Shown: positions 19,915 through 28,550 of the stretch, piece after piece
Layout of the letters: each line of letters starts with the position of its first letter
How positions within the stretch are numbered: position 1 is the first letter of the stretch
Source: Nematopogon swammerdamellus
Lineage: Eukaryota; Arthropoda; Insecta; Lepidoptera; Adelidae
Length of the DNA: 64,000 bases
Direction: 5' to 3'
Assembly (NCBI GenBank): GCA_946902875.1
Contig: OX336340.1
Coordinates: forward strand, 1,347,501-1,411,500
Notes under the pieces: generated by a model
The model's database searches: none
What the model was told of the DNA's origin: nothing
The model's input: the letters and a program-made list of their open reading frames with translations, nothing else
Translations under genes and position numbers: made by a program

Positions 19915-20320
19915 CATGCGCGAGCGGGGATAATCATAGGCTGACTGTAAAATGAGACGAGCCGTCTCATTTTACATGGACCAGTACTTACGCCGCTATA
20001 CCGAATCTAGTGTTTTGGTTTATCGATGTCCCCCGCTGGGTCATCTACTGGACAGCTTGTCACGAACAGACGAGCGACATTTTGACCAACTGCGGCCTGC
20101 CTGTCACAGTCTATTTTTATTATGACAAAACTATTATGTAAAACAAACTAGCTTTAACTATGTAAAAATCTACTTTAGTTAGTTATAGTACGTTCTGCCA
20201 ACCGTCGCACTAGGCAGAGTGCTCGTGAGGATGGGCCATACGCTTGGCCCGAAACGTCGAGCCACATAGCTCGGGAAGAAACGTGAGTAAAGCTGTTTTG
20301 TTTTAAAAATAATATCTCTT
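19915..20320 (+). other. Possible Penelope-like element remnant with hammerhead-like motif
   Basis: A perfect stem GTAAAATGAGACG / CGTCTCATTTTAC lies at 19947-19976. At 20219-20265 the plus strand shows GTGCTC, TGAGGA, a GGGCC/GGCCC stem, GAAAC, GTC and GAGCCAC in the order of a hammerhead ribozyme, with changes in the first core strand. TTGGCCCGAAACGTCG is typical of Penelope-like retroelement ends in my knowledge. No reverse transcriptase or GIY-YIG frame is nearby. Confidence 0.4.
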
Positions 20321-20552
20321 ATAGCTCAACATACACGAGCCCACTTATAACACATAATTAACTCACTTTTATCACACATATAGCTCAGTGATCCAAGTCA
20401 AAGACAGGAAAGTCAATCATCAGGACTTTTTTTTTATTTTAAATATCGAATGTAAACAAACAACCAAGACGTGGTATTTATTATAACTTATTATAAGGCA
20501 TACTTTTATTCCAGGCTTGACAACTTTAGCAAGGACAACAACTTCTCATATT

Positions 20553-20665
20553 TCCTGCCCAAATGCCTCAGTCAGTCAGCGTGTTTGTGTCCACTGCTAG
20601 ACATACGCTTCTCAAATTTTCCTCCAGTCCTCCCGGCCTTCAGCTGTACGGAACCACTGCTCAAG
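20553..20665 (-). mobile_element. RTE-type LINE 3'-end fragment
   Basis: GTCAGTCAGCGTG, GTCCACTGCTAGACATACG and TTTTCCTCCAGTCC in this order are the reverse complement of the RTE end at 20820-20905. Only the terminal ~110 bp are present. It abuts a longer piece in the opposite orientation. Confidence 0.7.
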
Positions 20666-20666
20666 T

Positions 20667-20908
20667 GGCAGCGGGCTGGGCACGTTAGCCGAAGAGACGA
20701 CGAAAGTTGGATTAAACGTGTCCTACACTGGCTGGCGTGGACAGGAAAACGGAGTGTGGGAAGGCACCGGTCAGGTGGGACGACGACATCAAGTACGTCT
20801 GCGGAAAGCAGTTGTTAAGAACCGCTGAAGGCCGGGACGACTGGAGGAAAATTGAAGAGGCGTATGTCCAGCAGTGGACGCTTACACGCTGACTGACTGA
20901 CTGACTTT
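20667..20908 (+). pseudogene. RTE-type LINE ORF C-terminus and (CTGA)n end
   Basis: The plus strand reads KWQRAGHVSRRDDESWIKRV, then the residues WTGKRSVGR, DDIKYVCGKQ and EGRDDWRKIEEAYVQQW. I know this LKW.WAGHV.RR....W....L.W...GKR..GRP..RW.DDI pattern as the end of RTE-clade LINE polymerases. The element closes in (CTGA)n at 20894-20907. No endonuclease or catalytic reverse transcriptase domain remains. Confidence 0.75.
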
Positions 20909-20925
20909 TAACATTCTGTATAATG

Positions 20926-21185
20926 ATCAATCAGTCAGTCAGTCAGCGTGTAAGCGTCCACTGCTGGACATACGCCTCTTCAATTTTCCTCCAGTCTTCC
21001 CGGCCTTCAGCGGTACGGAACCACTGCTTTCCGCCGACGTACATGATGCTTTCTACCCACCTGGCGGTTGGTCTTCCAACACACGGTTTTTCTGTCTACG
21101 GCCGCCAGTGTAGGACACGGTTACTCTAACGGTCATCGTCTCTTTGGCTAACGTGCCCAGCCGACTGCCACTTGAGTTTAGCGAC
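20926..21185 (-). pseudogene. RTE-type LINE ORF C-terminus, inverted partner
   Basis: It begins with (TCAG)n at 20930-20944 and mirrors the preceding copy: GTCCACTGCTGGACATACG, CCTCCAGTCTTCCCGGCCTTC and the CCGCCGACGTAC block. It extends further into the ORF (CTAACGTGCCCAGCC and beyond). The two copies meet tail to tail with 17 bp between them. Confidence 0.75.
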
Positions 21186-21555
21186 CCTGTGTCCAATATA
21201 GACTACTTTAGTGCGTCAAAACGCCTCACCTCTCTCGAAATCCCACCAGACGCGATCCCCTATCATCCAAAAAGCTCCAAATGTACCCGTTGGCCTACGA
21301 GTCGCGGGCGCTCCTTCGAGATCGCGCGACCTCCTGCTATCGGTTTAATTCGACATTAATTCAAACTAATCCACTTTAAGTGACGTTTGTTCCTCGCTCA
21401 CGTCCCCGGGGGGCGGAGGGGCGGGGAAGGGGGTTGAAGGGAGGGACGGGGGTTAAGGGGGGCTATAAACGTTCGGTCTATACTCTACAGTCACAGCGGG
21501 AAATAATACTTCCGAAAGCAATCTTTATTTGGACGGCAACGCTTGCGTTCACACA
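21186..21555. other. Unassigned, with G-rich tract
   Basis: The G-rich stretch 21408-21466 contains at least six runs of three or more G on the plus strand and could form a G-quadruplex. A frame across it (21380-21652) is compositional. No gene is recognised. Confidence 0.4.
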
Positions 21556-21962
21556 GCGCGATATTTTTTTTTATGTATTCCGGTATGGGTGGCTGAGTCG
21601 GAGGGGCCAAAGCACATGCTCCGATCAGCCAATATCACCTCCGACAATGTAGGTGCCATACCGGAGACTTCTCTGGATTGCTGGCTATGCTGGACAAGAG
21701 GAGGACACAACCGAGGCTATGCGGCCATCTTACATTCAGTACGGTGGTACCAACCAAGTCGGATACAATTTGAGCCTACCACCTAGTAAGGGAAGAGACC
21801 TACATACACTTTTACACCGGTTCAGAACGGTGAAGCAGCAGGTGAATGAACGTAAATTTTTCCGTCAGTAAAACTTATTGGTAAGTACACGCCGACCGCA
21901 TTCGAACCTCGGACCTCTCGTATGAGAAGCCGATGCCCAAACCACTCGGTAACTCGCCGCTT
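21556..21962 (-). mobile_element. S2 SINE, full length
   Basis: The reference copy for S2. On the minus strand: head with A box GTTACCGAGTGGTTTGGGC and B box GGTTCGAATGCGG, then GGTGTAAAAGTGTATGTAGG, the shared core CTAGGTGGTAGGCTCAAATT and TTGGTACCACCGTACTG, GATGGCCGCATAGCC, AGCCAGCAATCCAG, CGGTATGGCACCTACATTG, GGAGCATGTGCTTTGGCC and CAGCCACCCATACCGG, ended by an A-tail (T-run near 21562-21571). About 400 bp, non-coding. Confidence 0.85.
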
Positions 21963-22019
21963 AGAATGTTTGACTACGACTATTAGCTGTGTCAGCTCAA
22001 TTCTGTCAAGCAATTGGTA

Positions 22020-22200
22020 GATTTTATCCGACTGCCTTCACTTACGACTTCACTGCTCGGGTCATATGAAGTTTTGCGCGATGCTATATAGCCTACAGCC
22101 TGGTGGAGATATTTCGCATTACGAAGAAAAAAAAACTGCAAGCGAATAGTATAAGCTGTTTTTGAGTTATAAGCGAACATACTACTCGTACTTGCAGGGG
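22020..22200 (-). mobile_element. Helitron-like fragment (Hel-B related)
   Basis: GATGCTATATAGCCTACAGCC and GAGTTATAAGCGAACATA in this order are seen again at 56415-56510. It lacks the CTAG end. A diverged partial copy. Confidence 0.45.
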
Positions 22201-22384
22201 ATGCGCACCAACCGGTTCTCTAGGTATTTTAATGTGTGTGTGTGTGTATTGTCTATATCGCCTTTATTTTTAGTTAAATAAAAAGAAAAAAAAATGTATT
22301 GCTTCAAAACCATTTCACAGAAATACACCCAATATAAAATTCACATGAGGGCTTATATCTTACAGATATTTCTTACAGCCAACC

Positions 22385-22735
22385 ACGGGAGTGCTCGGAG
22401 GAGCTGTTTAATGCGATCCCGCCTTCCCCTTTCCACCTGCGCACCACGCGCACTGAGCAGGGATTGCATCCCTATACGCTGGACTTACCCTTACCGCGGA
22501 TGCGTACCAATCGCTTCTGCAGATCTTTACTTTACAGAACCGGTAAACTCTGGAACGCTCTCCCTGCTCATATATTTCCCCCCAAGTACAGTCTCGGGTC
22601 CTGCGAGAGGGGCGTGAATGGGCACCTGTCAGGCCGGCATAGCATTCGCAACCCCCGCATACGACTGAATGTCAATGGGCGCCGCCGCCATGTCCATGGG
22701 TGCCTCTGTGCCATATGTCGAGCTTCCTTACCTTT
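22385..22735 (+). pseudogene. LINE reverse transcriptase C-terminus, family J1
   Basis: After GTGCTCGGAGGAGCTG, a frame gives HPYTLDLPLPRMRTNRFCRS, then LLYRTGKLWNALPAHIFPPK and KYSL. A shift is needed upstream to read the CSEELFNAIPPSPF-like part. GRHSIRNPRIRLNVNGRRRH ends the frame. This is the C-terminal region of a jockey/CR1-group LINE. Catalytic motifs are absent. Confidence 0.7.
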
Positions 22736-22953
22736 TTTTTATGGAAACTGACACGGTTGGCTACATCACCTACAACATCCGTGAGTCAGCCCATAACACC
22801 GGGTGAACTTGGTGCCACGTGAGCCTTCCCTTCGGTCGTGCCGGCTACACTGAACTGGACGGAAAACAAACTATTTACATAGCCGTTTCGACCGACCTTT
22901 CATTCAGTGCGGTGGTACCAACCCGGGCGGGTTAAACCCTACCACCTAGTAAT
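22736..22953 (-). mobile_element. S1 SINE tail and core
   Basis: From the T-run and ATGGAAACTGACACGG to GGTGGTACCAACCCGGGCGG and ACCCTACCACCTAGTAATAT. The end CTAGTAATAT is the junction used by the S1c subfamily, so this may be a truncated S1c copy rather than tRNA-headed S1. It lies between two LINE ends. Confidence 0.8.
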
Positions 22954-22961
22954 ATATTGTA

Positions 22962-23336
22962 GTGCGTTGTATACTCAGTATGAGGGCGAGGGACTCTTGT
23001 AGAAATGTATTTGATAAAATAGGAATTATGACATTACCCAGTGCTTATATTTATCAAAATATCTGCTATGCTAGGAAATATATACAGGATGCTACGCTTC
23101 ACTCTGATATGCACCAGCATGATACTAGGCATAAAAATAATGTTCTAATTACGAAGCACAGGTCATCTAAAATGTCGAAAAGTTTTGTTTGCAACAGTGT
23201 TAGATTGTATAATAAAATACCAGAAGAGGTAAAAAATCTAAATGATACTTTGTTTAAGAAACATATAAAATCAACTCTTGTAAAGAAAGCCTACTATACT
23301 GTAAAAGAGGCATTAGTCAACAGGACTATATCTTGA
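22962..23336 (+). pseudogene. LINE reverse transcriptase C-terminal domain (J3)
   Basis: The open frame of about 124 codons reads RARDSCRNVFDKIGIMTLPS, AYIYQNICYARKY, HDTRHKNNVLITKHRSSKMS, FVCNSVRLYNKIPEEVKNLN and FKKHIKSTLVKKAYYTVKEA. The pattern (R.SCR..F...GI.TLP..YI, HDTR.K, RLYN.IP..+..L, FK) is that of jockey-group LINE C-termini. The clean frame without stops suggests a fairly young copy, although the catalytic part was lost by 5' truncation. Confidence 0.8.
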
Positions 23337-23364
23337 GGTTCTGACTGCATAATTAGTTAGCGCA

Positions 23365-23638
23365 TGACTAGGTACTATTTGTACTCAAATTTATTTACTA
23401 ACCGATTGACAACTTGATACTTCAAGTATCTTAATATTTTTATTATAATATAATTTTTTTTATTATTTGACAATACTACGTTGTAATATGTATACTTATT
23501 ATGACTAGGTACTATTTGTACTCAAATTTATTTACCAACCGATTGACAACTTGATACTTCAAGTATCTTAATATTTTTATTATAATTTTTTTTTAATTAT
23601 TATTTGACAATACTACGTTGTAGTATGTATACTTATTA
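23365..23638 (+). repeat. Tandem duplication of ~137 bp in LINE 3' UTR
   Basis: ATGACTAGGTACTATTTGTA at 23365 and again at 23501 start two nearly identical units, each including GATACTTCAAGTATCTTAAT and TTTGACAATACTACGTTG. They differ mainly in the length of the T-rich run. Confidence 0.85.
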
Positions 23639-23985
23639 CTAACATTATTGAGTTGATACAAATGACGTATCAAAAAATTTGACAAAGGCTCTTTACACCT
23701 GATCCACTAAATTAAGTCCTTGCAGTCAGAACTTCAAAAACAAAACAAAAATCTGTTTTTGATCTTGCTCTCAAGCTGTATTTTCAATCGACTGTAGGCG
23801 GTGTTATTATGTGGATAGTCACTAAATGCTTGTAAAAATTATTATGAAAAAAAAAACCCTGCGAAGTTTCTTACCGGTTCTTCTTAGTGGGTGTAATCGA
23901 ATCGGATAGAACAAATTGTGACAAATTCGAGTACAGTCATGCTGTCTAATGAATGCTTAATAAACAATATACAACAATATACAAT

Positions 23986-24085
23986 ATAAGAAGGGAGTCA
24001 TATCCCTTAGTCGCCTTTTACGACATACACGGGGAGAGATGCAGTGGGGCTATTATTTTAAAGTACCGGCCCCACACGGTACAAA
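23986..24085 (-). mobile_element. H-type head fragment
   Basis: TATAAGAAGGGAGTCATATC, CTTAGTCGCCTTTTACGACA, GGGGAGAGATGCAGTGGGGC and GTACCGGCCCCACACGG form the alternative head unit also joined to S1 at 36867 and 63337. Here it stands alone beside the J3 tail. Confidence 0.75.
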
Positions 24086-24093
24086 TACTTCCT

Positions 24094-24332
24094 AGTCCTT
24101 GTCCTTTGTCTTTAATAAAATCCAACGTCTGCTTTCTGTCTGTCTGTATGTATGTATGTATGTCTGTCCGCTTATAACTCGAGAACCACTGAACCGATTT
24201 TATTAAAAAAATATTCTACGGATAGCTTCATTCTTCCCATCAACTATAGGCTACTTACTATCACGCTAAATGGCTTATGAGGTTAGCAGAGGAGTCAAAT
24301 ATGAGAGCAGGCGGAGCCGCGGGCACAGCTAG
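24094..24332 (+). mobile_element. Hel-B (Helitron-like), non-autonomous
   Basis: It opens near TCCTAGTCCTTGTCC, contains AATAAAATCCAACGTCTGC, a TCTGTCTGTATGTATG tract, GTCCGCTTATAACTCGAG, CAACTATAGGCTACTTAC and ends GGCGGAGCCGCGGGCACAGC-TAG followed by T. The 3' end has the CTAG terminus and a nearby short hairpin, as expected for Helitrons; there is no target duplication. No Rep/helicase gene. Confidence 0.7.
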
Positions 24333-24758
24333 TATAATTAAAAATAAAAAAAAACCCTTTCCAGCAAATCCATAGGTACCTATATTTCTATTTAAAAACA
24401 ATCCATCCCCTGTAAACCGCCCTCGATTCGACCTCGACAGTTGTAATTACCTTCGATCCGAAACGTATTATTAGAATTCACAGAGGAGTTCGGCCCGAAA
24501 CAATATGTATTCACAGCGAAGCAACTTCCATTATGTACATACCTTAGTTAACTATTTCACTATATACATATTTAACATGGCCACTTCACTAGTCGTCTTT
24601 TCGGAATTTAATTATTTAAATGAAACCATTTGGTAGGACTTATTTATTAGCATTCTAAATAACTGTCGGGTTTAGTTAAATATTACACACAATTCTAGTT
24701 TTGTTGCTGGCATTGGAGTTCACCTTGTGACATAATATGTACGAATATCAATCATCGA
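24333..24758. other. Unassigned AT-rich sequence
   Basis: No frame, repeat end or RNA gene is recognised. It ends at the start of the Hel-A element at 24759. Confidence 0.4.
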
Positions 24759-24924
24759 TCGATACTAATAATAAATCTGTAAGGGATGGTCATGGAGTAA
24801 GTTACTTTGTTTTATGAGATACTGCGTTTGTAGACTCTATGAAGGTGTGGATCTAAGCTTGCGATGGCTTCACCGAACATATCCGGGCCCATCGGCAGTA
24901 GAGGAGGGTATTAATCGAGGCCGG

Positions 24925-25000
24925 GACTAGCGAGTGGCCACTCTAAATTTCCCGCGCATGCTTCACGTTTCGGCTCGCTTCAAGCCCTCGTCAGCTAGTC
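24925..25000 (-). ncRNA. Hammerhead-like motif in the RLE 3' UTR
   Basis: Nine bases after the stop codon the transcript strand has GACTAG, CTGACGA (core strand 1), a GGCTT/GAGCC stem, GAAA (core strand 2), a longer loop with GTG..CAC pairing and TC, then GCTAGTC, which pairs with GACTAG. Order and core bases fit a hammerhead ribozyme, but one unpaired G lies in stem I and one after the core. Self-cleavage is unproven. Confidence 0.35.
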
Positions 25001-25008
25001 TGCGTTGA

Positions 25009-28000
25009 CTAGGACGCGGGGAAACCACCAGTCCCGCTCTCGACCTCCCTCTCTCTACCTATCCATATTCTGTAGGATGCTTCCAGTGACGTTTTTGAAG
25101 CTCTCTCCATATATGAGCTTAGCGTCGATCTTGGGAGCCCTAGATTCTTGAAGAGACTGTAGAGCGACTTCGCTGGTAGTCCTCTTGCTCCGACTTCCAC
25201 AGCGAAGAGATCAGTCTTGAATCCGTTTCTCACAATCCGGTCTACTAAGTTGCAGTACTTGTTAAGCTTGATGTTGTGGTCCTTCGGTATGTTACTTTCC
25301 CATGGAACTGTAAGTTCAACAAGTACTACATGCTTTGTCGCTTTTGAGAACATGAGTATATCCGGTCTTAATGCTGTGGTACAGATTTCCGAAGGCATTT
25401 GGTAATGCTTCTCATGTGTGCCCATCAACAATTCCCAATCCTTTGCTGCTCCCAAAATTGAAGAAGGTTTAGTCCTATCTTTGGGCAGCTTATTGGCTCC
25501 AGGTTTCACAAAGTTGACCTTCTGGAAGCCGCTACTGGTTTGCCCTTTCCTGGTCCGTGCAATTGACAGGTTGATGGCCTCTCTCATGATTTGGAGGACT
25601 TTATCATGACGGTAGGAATACTGGCCTCGCTCAAGTAGTATTTTGCATCCGCATAACAAATGTTTGGCCGTGCCTACGAACTCCTTACATGACGGGCATA
25701 GTCTATTTGTAGATTTCCCCCATCTAACTAGGTTACTCGGGTCGGGGAGAGTAAGCTGGAATGCATTTAAGTAGAACTTAAGCAGCTCAGGGGACCAGTT
25801 GTATATTATGGATTTCCACTTCAATGCAGGAGGGATGCAGAAGTCACCCACTGTTAGCCAATCATTCTGCATTTCTAGGTTTAAGGCGTGAAGTTTGAAG
25901 CCTTGTTCCATGTCCTCCTGAGCAAAACCTTTCAGTATTTCTTTATCAGACTTTGCTGTTTCTATGCCCAATCCAGATCTATTGGTGCGTGTGCCAACTT
26001 GGAATGATTTGTAGAAGTCGAGTCTCGATTCCAGTTCATCTGATAGTGATGTGTTGGGTAAGGCTTGAATAGCGCTATCATTGGAGTCTTTGAGTATACA
26101 TCGTTTGGCTATTCTCGCCTTTTGATAAAATATCGACGGTTTCTTAATGTTCAGTCCAAAGTTATTGTGAGATCTGTATAGCGTTGACGAGTCAGCCGGG
26201 TGAGCCAGTCCAAACCATGATTTCAGGAATCTGGTCACATACGAGTCTAATTTAGTCAGGTTTTGCATTGTGAAGTCGTAGACGAGAAATGGCCATGAAA
26301 GTTTTGATGTCAGGTAGTTATCGTAAATCCATGCCTTTTGTGTACCCAGGAGGGGAAGATTGTCAGTTTGGCGGAGGCTATCTTCGAAAAGTTGGACAAT
26401 ATCATCAGTAGGATGCTCCTTTCCTCTGCTGGTGATCCTTTTGCCCAAGAATTTAAAAGGAGCTTCATCAGCCACGGTTGCGATTGGTTTTCCGGCTACT
26501 GTCAGACCTGGATTGCTCGAGGTAAACTTTGAACCTTTCCTGGTTAAGCTCAAACAGTAGCACTTCGCTGGTTTTATCTTCATCCCTTTGGTCCATTCAC
26601 AATAGTCATCCACCACCTTAAGAAGCGCCTGATTTTGTTTTGGATTGCGGGTTAACAGCGTAATATCATCCGCAAATGCCAGGATGGCCGCCATATATGT
26701 GTCTCCATATTTGAACCTGTATCCCCATTTCTTTTCTTTTACGACAAGCGTATCAATTAGAATGTTGATAACAATGTTAAATGTGACAGGAGAGAGGCAG
26801 CAACCCTGGAAAAGTCCTATGCCGTAACGAATTTCCGGAGTCTTCTCCGTTTCGCCTTTTACTTGTATTACAAAGGAAAGTATTTTGTAGTAGGAGGCTA
26901 TTATATTACAGATCAGAGGTGGCACATTATACCACTCTAGCGCCTTTAATAGTAACTCATGGCGCACCGAACCGAAGGCGTTTTCAAAGTCTAACCACGT
27001 GGCAGTTAATTGTCTCTCATTCTTCCTTGCATCTCTAAGACATTCAGTCAGCAAAGAATTATGTTCGAGGCACCCTGCAACTCTTGGGAGAAAACCTTTC
27101 TGGTACTTCTTCGGTAAGTAGTCGTTGGTACACATGTGTTTGAGTAGTCTGGCCTGTATAATGGAGAAGAATATTTTCGAAATTGTGTTCGTAAGGGCTA
27201 TAGGTCTAATATCCTTGGGATCAGTAACTTCTTTCTTTTTTGGTAGAAGAACAAACACGGCTTTACCAAGACAGTCTGGCACTTCTCTGTTCGTCCAAAT
27301 TCTTTTGTAGATGTTCAACATGTGTTTCCGCACTGATGGACATTTTTTGTATATGATGTATGGTATGCCATCGGGTCCCGGGGCGGAACTATTTGGTTTC
27401 CTTTTTATGTGGTATTCCAGCTCTTCCATCGTCGGTGAATCAGCATGAAATGCTAGAGCAGGTTCTTTGGGTTTTGGAGCTGGTGGATCCCTGTAAGTTA
27501 TATCTGCCTCCGGGGTGGTATATGTGGATTTAAAGTAGTTGAACATCTCGTCCGTACTTAACCTAATTGTACCCTGCTGTTCCTTAAAAGCTTTTTTGGC
27601 GAAGTAAAAGGGGTTCTTCTCGAAAGCTGCTATATTCTGAGCCTTTCGAAATTCATTGCTAGCAACCGTAATTTGCTCAGATACTTTCTGGATGAGTTTT
27701 AGGATAGATCTCATCGCTCTGGCTAATTGGTGGCATAGATTTCTGTCTCCTGAGGCTTTAGCCTTCCTTAGCTGCTTTATCAACTCTCTCTTCCTTCTCC
27801 TAAGCTTTGCTTTGAAAGTGTTTTCTCTTTCCATTGGGTTGTGGTGATAGCGAACAGGGTACAATTCGGAGAAGTAATTGTAAATTGTTCCCTGGAAGTC
27901 ATACAGCTGATCTTCGGGACTCTGCCTGCAGCCTGGGAGGTCAAGTCTTTCGGCTAGGCATCGATCATGTTGCTTCCAAGTGGTCTCGGATATGCTCGGT

Positions 28001-28224
28001 AAGCTTAGTCGGTCTCTGGGCGAAAATGCTTCATGGTGAGAGGAAGGTTGCGCAACACTTTGTGACTTGTGAGGTTGTACTCTGTCAATAGTGTCAGGTG
28101 GAGAACTTACAGGCGCTTTCTGCCCTGCTTCACTGTCGCTATGTTTCTCCTTCACGTGCTTTTCTAGCCAGATTTTTCGCTTATATTGTTTCCCACACTT
28201 CGAGCATTTCAAGTCCATATTCAT
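25009..28224 (-). CDS. Retrotransposon polyprotein: zinc finger, reverse transcriptase, RLE endonuclease
   Basis: 1071 residues without a stop. Residues 7-28 form a C2H2 finger (C7, C10, H23, H28), the usual target-DNA binder of this group. A Lys/Arg-rich region follows (137-215). The reverse transcriptase covers roughly 270-600: PIALTNTISKIF (341-352), first catalytic Asp D412 in TWLDFENAFGS, and FADD at 517-520 with D519 and D520. The thumb-like region follows. C843, C846, H855 and C860 make the CCHC motif, and RPD (953-955) with E970 in VELTVPWE give the PD-(D/E)xK restriction-like endonuclease. Such proteins nick DNA and prime reverse transcription at the cut. R2 itself has about 1100 residues; R4, NeSL and Hero are alternatives, and I cannot settle the clade. 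Only one finger and no obvious Myb segment are visible. All key residues that I can check are present, so it may be active. Confidence 0.9.
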   Translation of the reverse strand: MNMDLKCSKCGKQYKRKIWLEKHVKEKHSDSEAGQKAPVSSPPDTIDRVQPHKSQSVAQPSSHHEAFSPRDRLSLPSISETTWKQHDRCLAERLDLPGCRQSPEDQLYDFQGTIYNYFSELYPVRYHHNPMERENTFKAKLRRRKRELIKQLRKAKASGDRNLCHQLARAMRSILKLIQKVSEQITVASNEFRKAQNIAAFEKNPFYFAKKAFKEQQGTIRLSTDEMFNYFKSTYTTPEADITYRDPPAPKPKEPALAFHADSPTMEELEYHIKRKPNSSAPGPDGIPYIIYKKCPSVRKHMLNIYKRIWTNREVPDCLGKAVFVLLPKKKEVTDPKDIRPIALTNTISKIFFSIIQARLLKHMCTNDYLPKKYQKGFLPRVAGCLEHNSLLTECLRDARKNERQLTATWLDFENAFGSVRHELLLKALEWYNVPPLICNIIASYYKILSFVIQVKGETEKTPEIRYGIGLFQGCCLSPVTFNIVINILIDTLVVKEKKWGYRFKYGDTYMAAILAFADDITLLTRNPKQNQALLKVVDDYCEWTKGMKIKPAKCYCLSLTRKGSKFTSSNPGLTVAGKPIATVADEAPFKFLGKRITSRGKEHPTDDIVQLFEDSLRQTDNLPLLGTQKAWIYDNYLTSKLSWPFLVYDFTMQNLTKLDSYVTRFLKSWFGLAHPADSSTLYRSHNNFGLNIKKPSIFYQKARIAKRCILKDSNDSAIQALPNTSLSDELESRLDFYKSFQVGTRTNRSGLGIETAKSDKEILKGFAQEDMEQGFKLHALNLEMQNDWLTVGDFCIPPALKWKSIIYNWSPELLKFYLNAFQLTLPDPSNLVRWGKSTNRLCPSCKEFVGTAKHLLCGCKILLERGQYSYRHDKVLQIMREAINLSIARTRKGQTSSGFQKVNFVKPGANKLPKDRTKPSSILGAAKDWELLMGTHEKHYQMPSEICTTALRPDILMFSKATKHVVLVELTVPWESNIPKDHNIKLNKYCNLVDRIVRNGFKTDLFAVEVGARGLPAKSLYSLFKNLGLPRSTLSSYMERASKTSLEASYRIWIGREREVESGTGGFPAS

Positions 28225-28550
28225 GCCAAGGTTGATACTAAATCTAAATTGACGATTTTTAGAAATCTTTTCTCTATGTATGTATGTATGTATGTATGTT
28301 CCTCCATAACTATTAAACTGATCATCCGAATGCGATGAAACTTAATGCAAGCGCATTTTACTATACGGGACACAGGATAGGCTAAATAAAATGCAGTTCC
28401 GTTTACGCTAAGATGTGGCTCTCATACAAACCGAGTTGTTCCGCGCGGGGCGGCGGCGGCGCGCCGAAATAAAGGTACGGCAGCGGGCATACTCACTTTC
28501 TTCTTGTCAAATGCGAATTTCACGCGAGCGAAGCCGCGGGCAAAAGCTAG

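Larger units (their letters stand above)
22954..23985 (+). mobile_element. LINE 3' end, family J3
   Basis: A 5'-truncated LINE: an open ORF end (22962-23333), a 3' UTR with a tandem duplication (23365-23638), then CCCTGCGAAGTTTCTTACCGG, CGGATAGAACAAATTGTGAC and an end made of CAATATACAACAATATACAA. The same 3' UTR recurs at 51320-51480 and 55240-55500. Confidence 0.75.
24842..28232 (-). mobile_element. RLE-type non-LTR retrotransposon (R2 superclade), near complete
   Basis: About 3.39 kb on the minus strand: an 8-nt leader, one ORF, TAG stop and a 167-bp 3' UTR ending GATCCACACCT. No A-tail is present, as in many RLE-type elements. The element replaced only about 2 bp of the host Hel-A. Either the native 5' end is this short or the copy is slightly 5'-truncated; the second copy cannot tell because it keeps only the 3' 470 bp. 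Confidence 0.85.
24759..28550 (+). mobile_element. Hel-A (Helitron-like), split by the RLE retrotransposon
   Basis: The 5' part 24759-24841 starts TCGATACTAATAATAAATC and ends at GTAGACTCTATG; the 3' part 28233-28550 resumes with TGATACTAAATCTAAATTG and ends GCGAAGCCGCGGGCAAAAGC-TAG before a T. Other Hel-A copies (30167-30519, 59341-59778, 40328-40653) read straight through this point as CTATGTATGATACTAAAAC. Without the insert it is about 400 bp and non-coding. Confidence 0.85.

Noticed and set aside
22240..22310. GTGTGTGTGT as possible telomeric or regulatory tract
   Set aside because: A short ordinary dinucleotide repeat; no TTAGG arrays occur in the window.
28224..28310. Extension of the RLE ORF upstream of 28224
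   Set aside because: The frame continues a little without a stop but into Hel-A sequence, identifiable from other copies, so it is not part of the protein.
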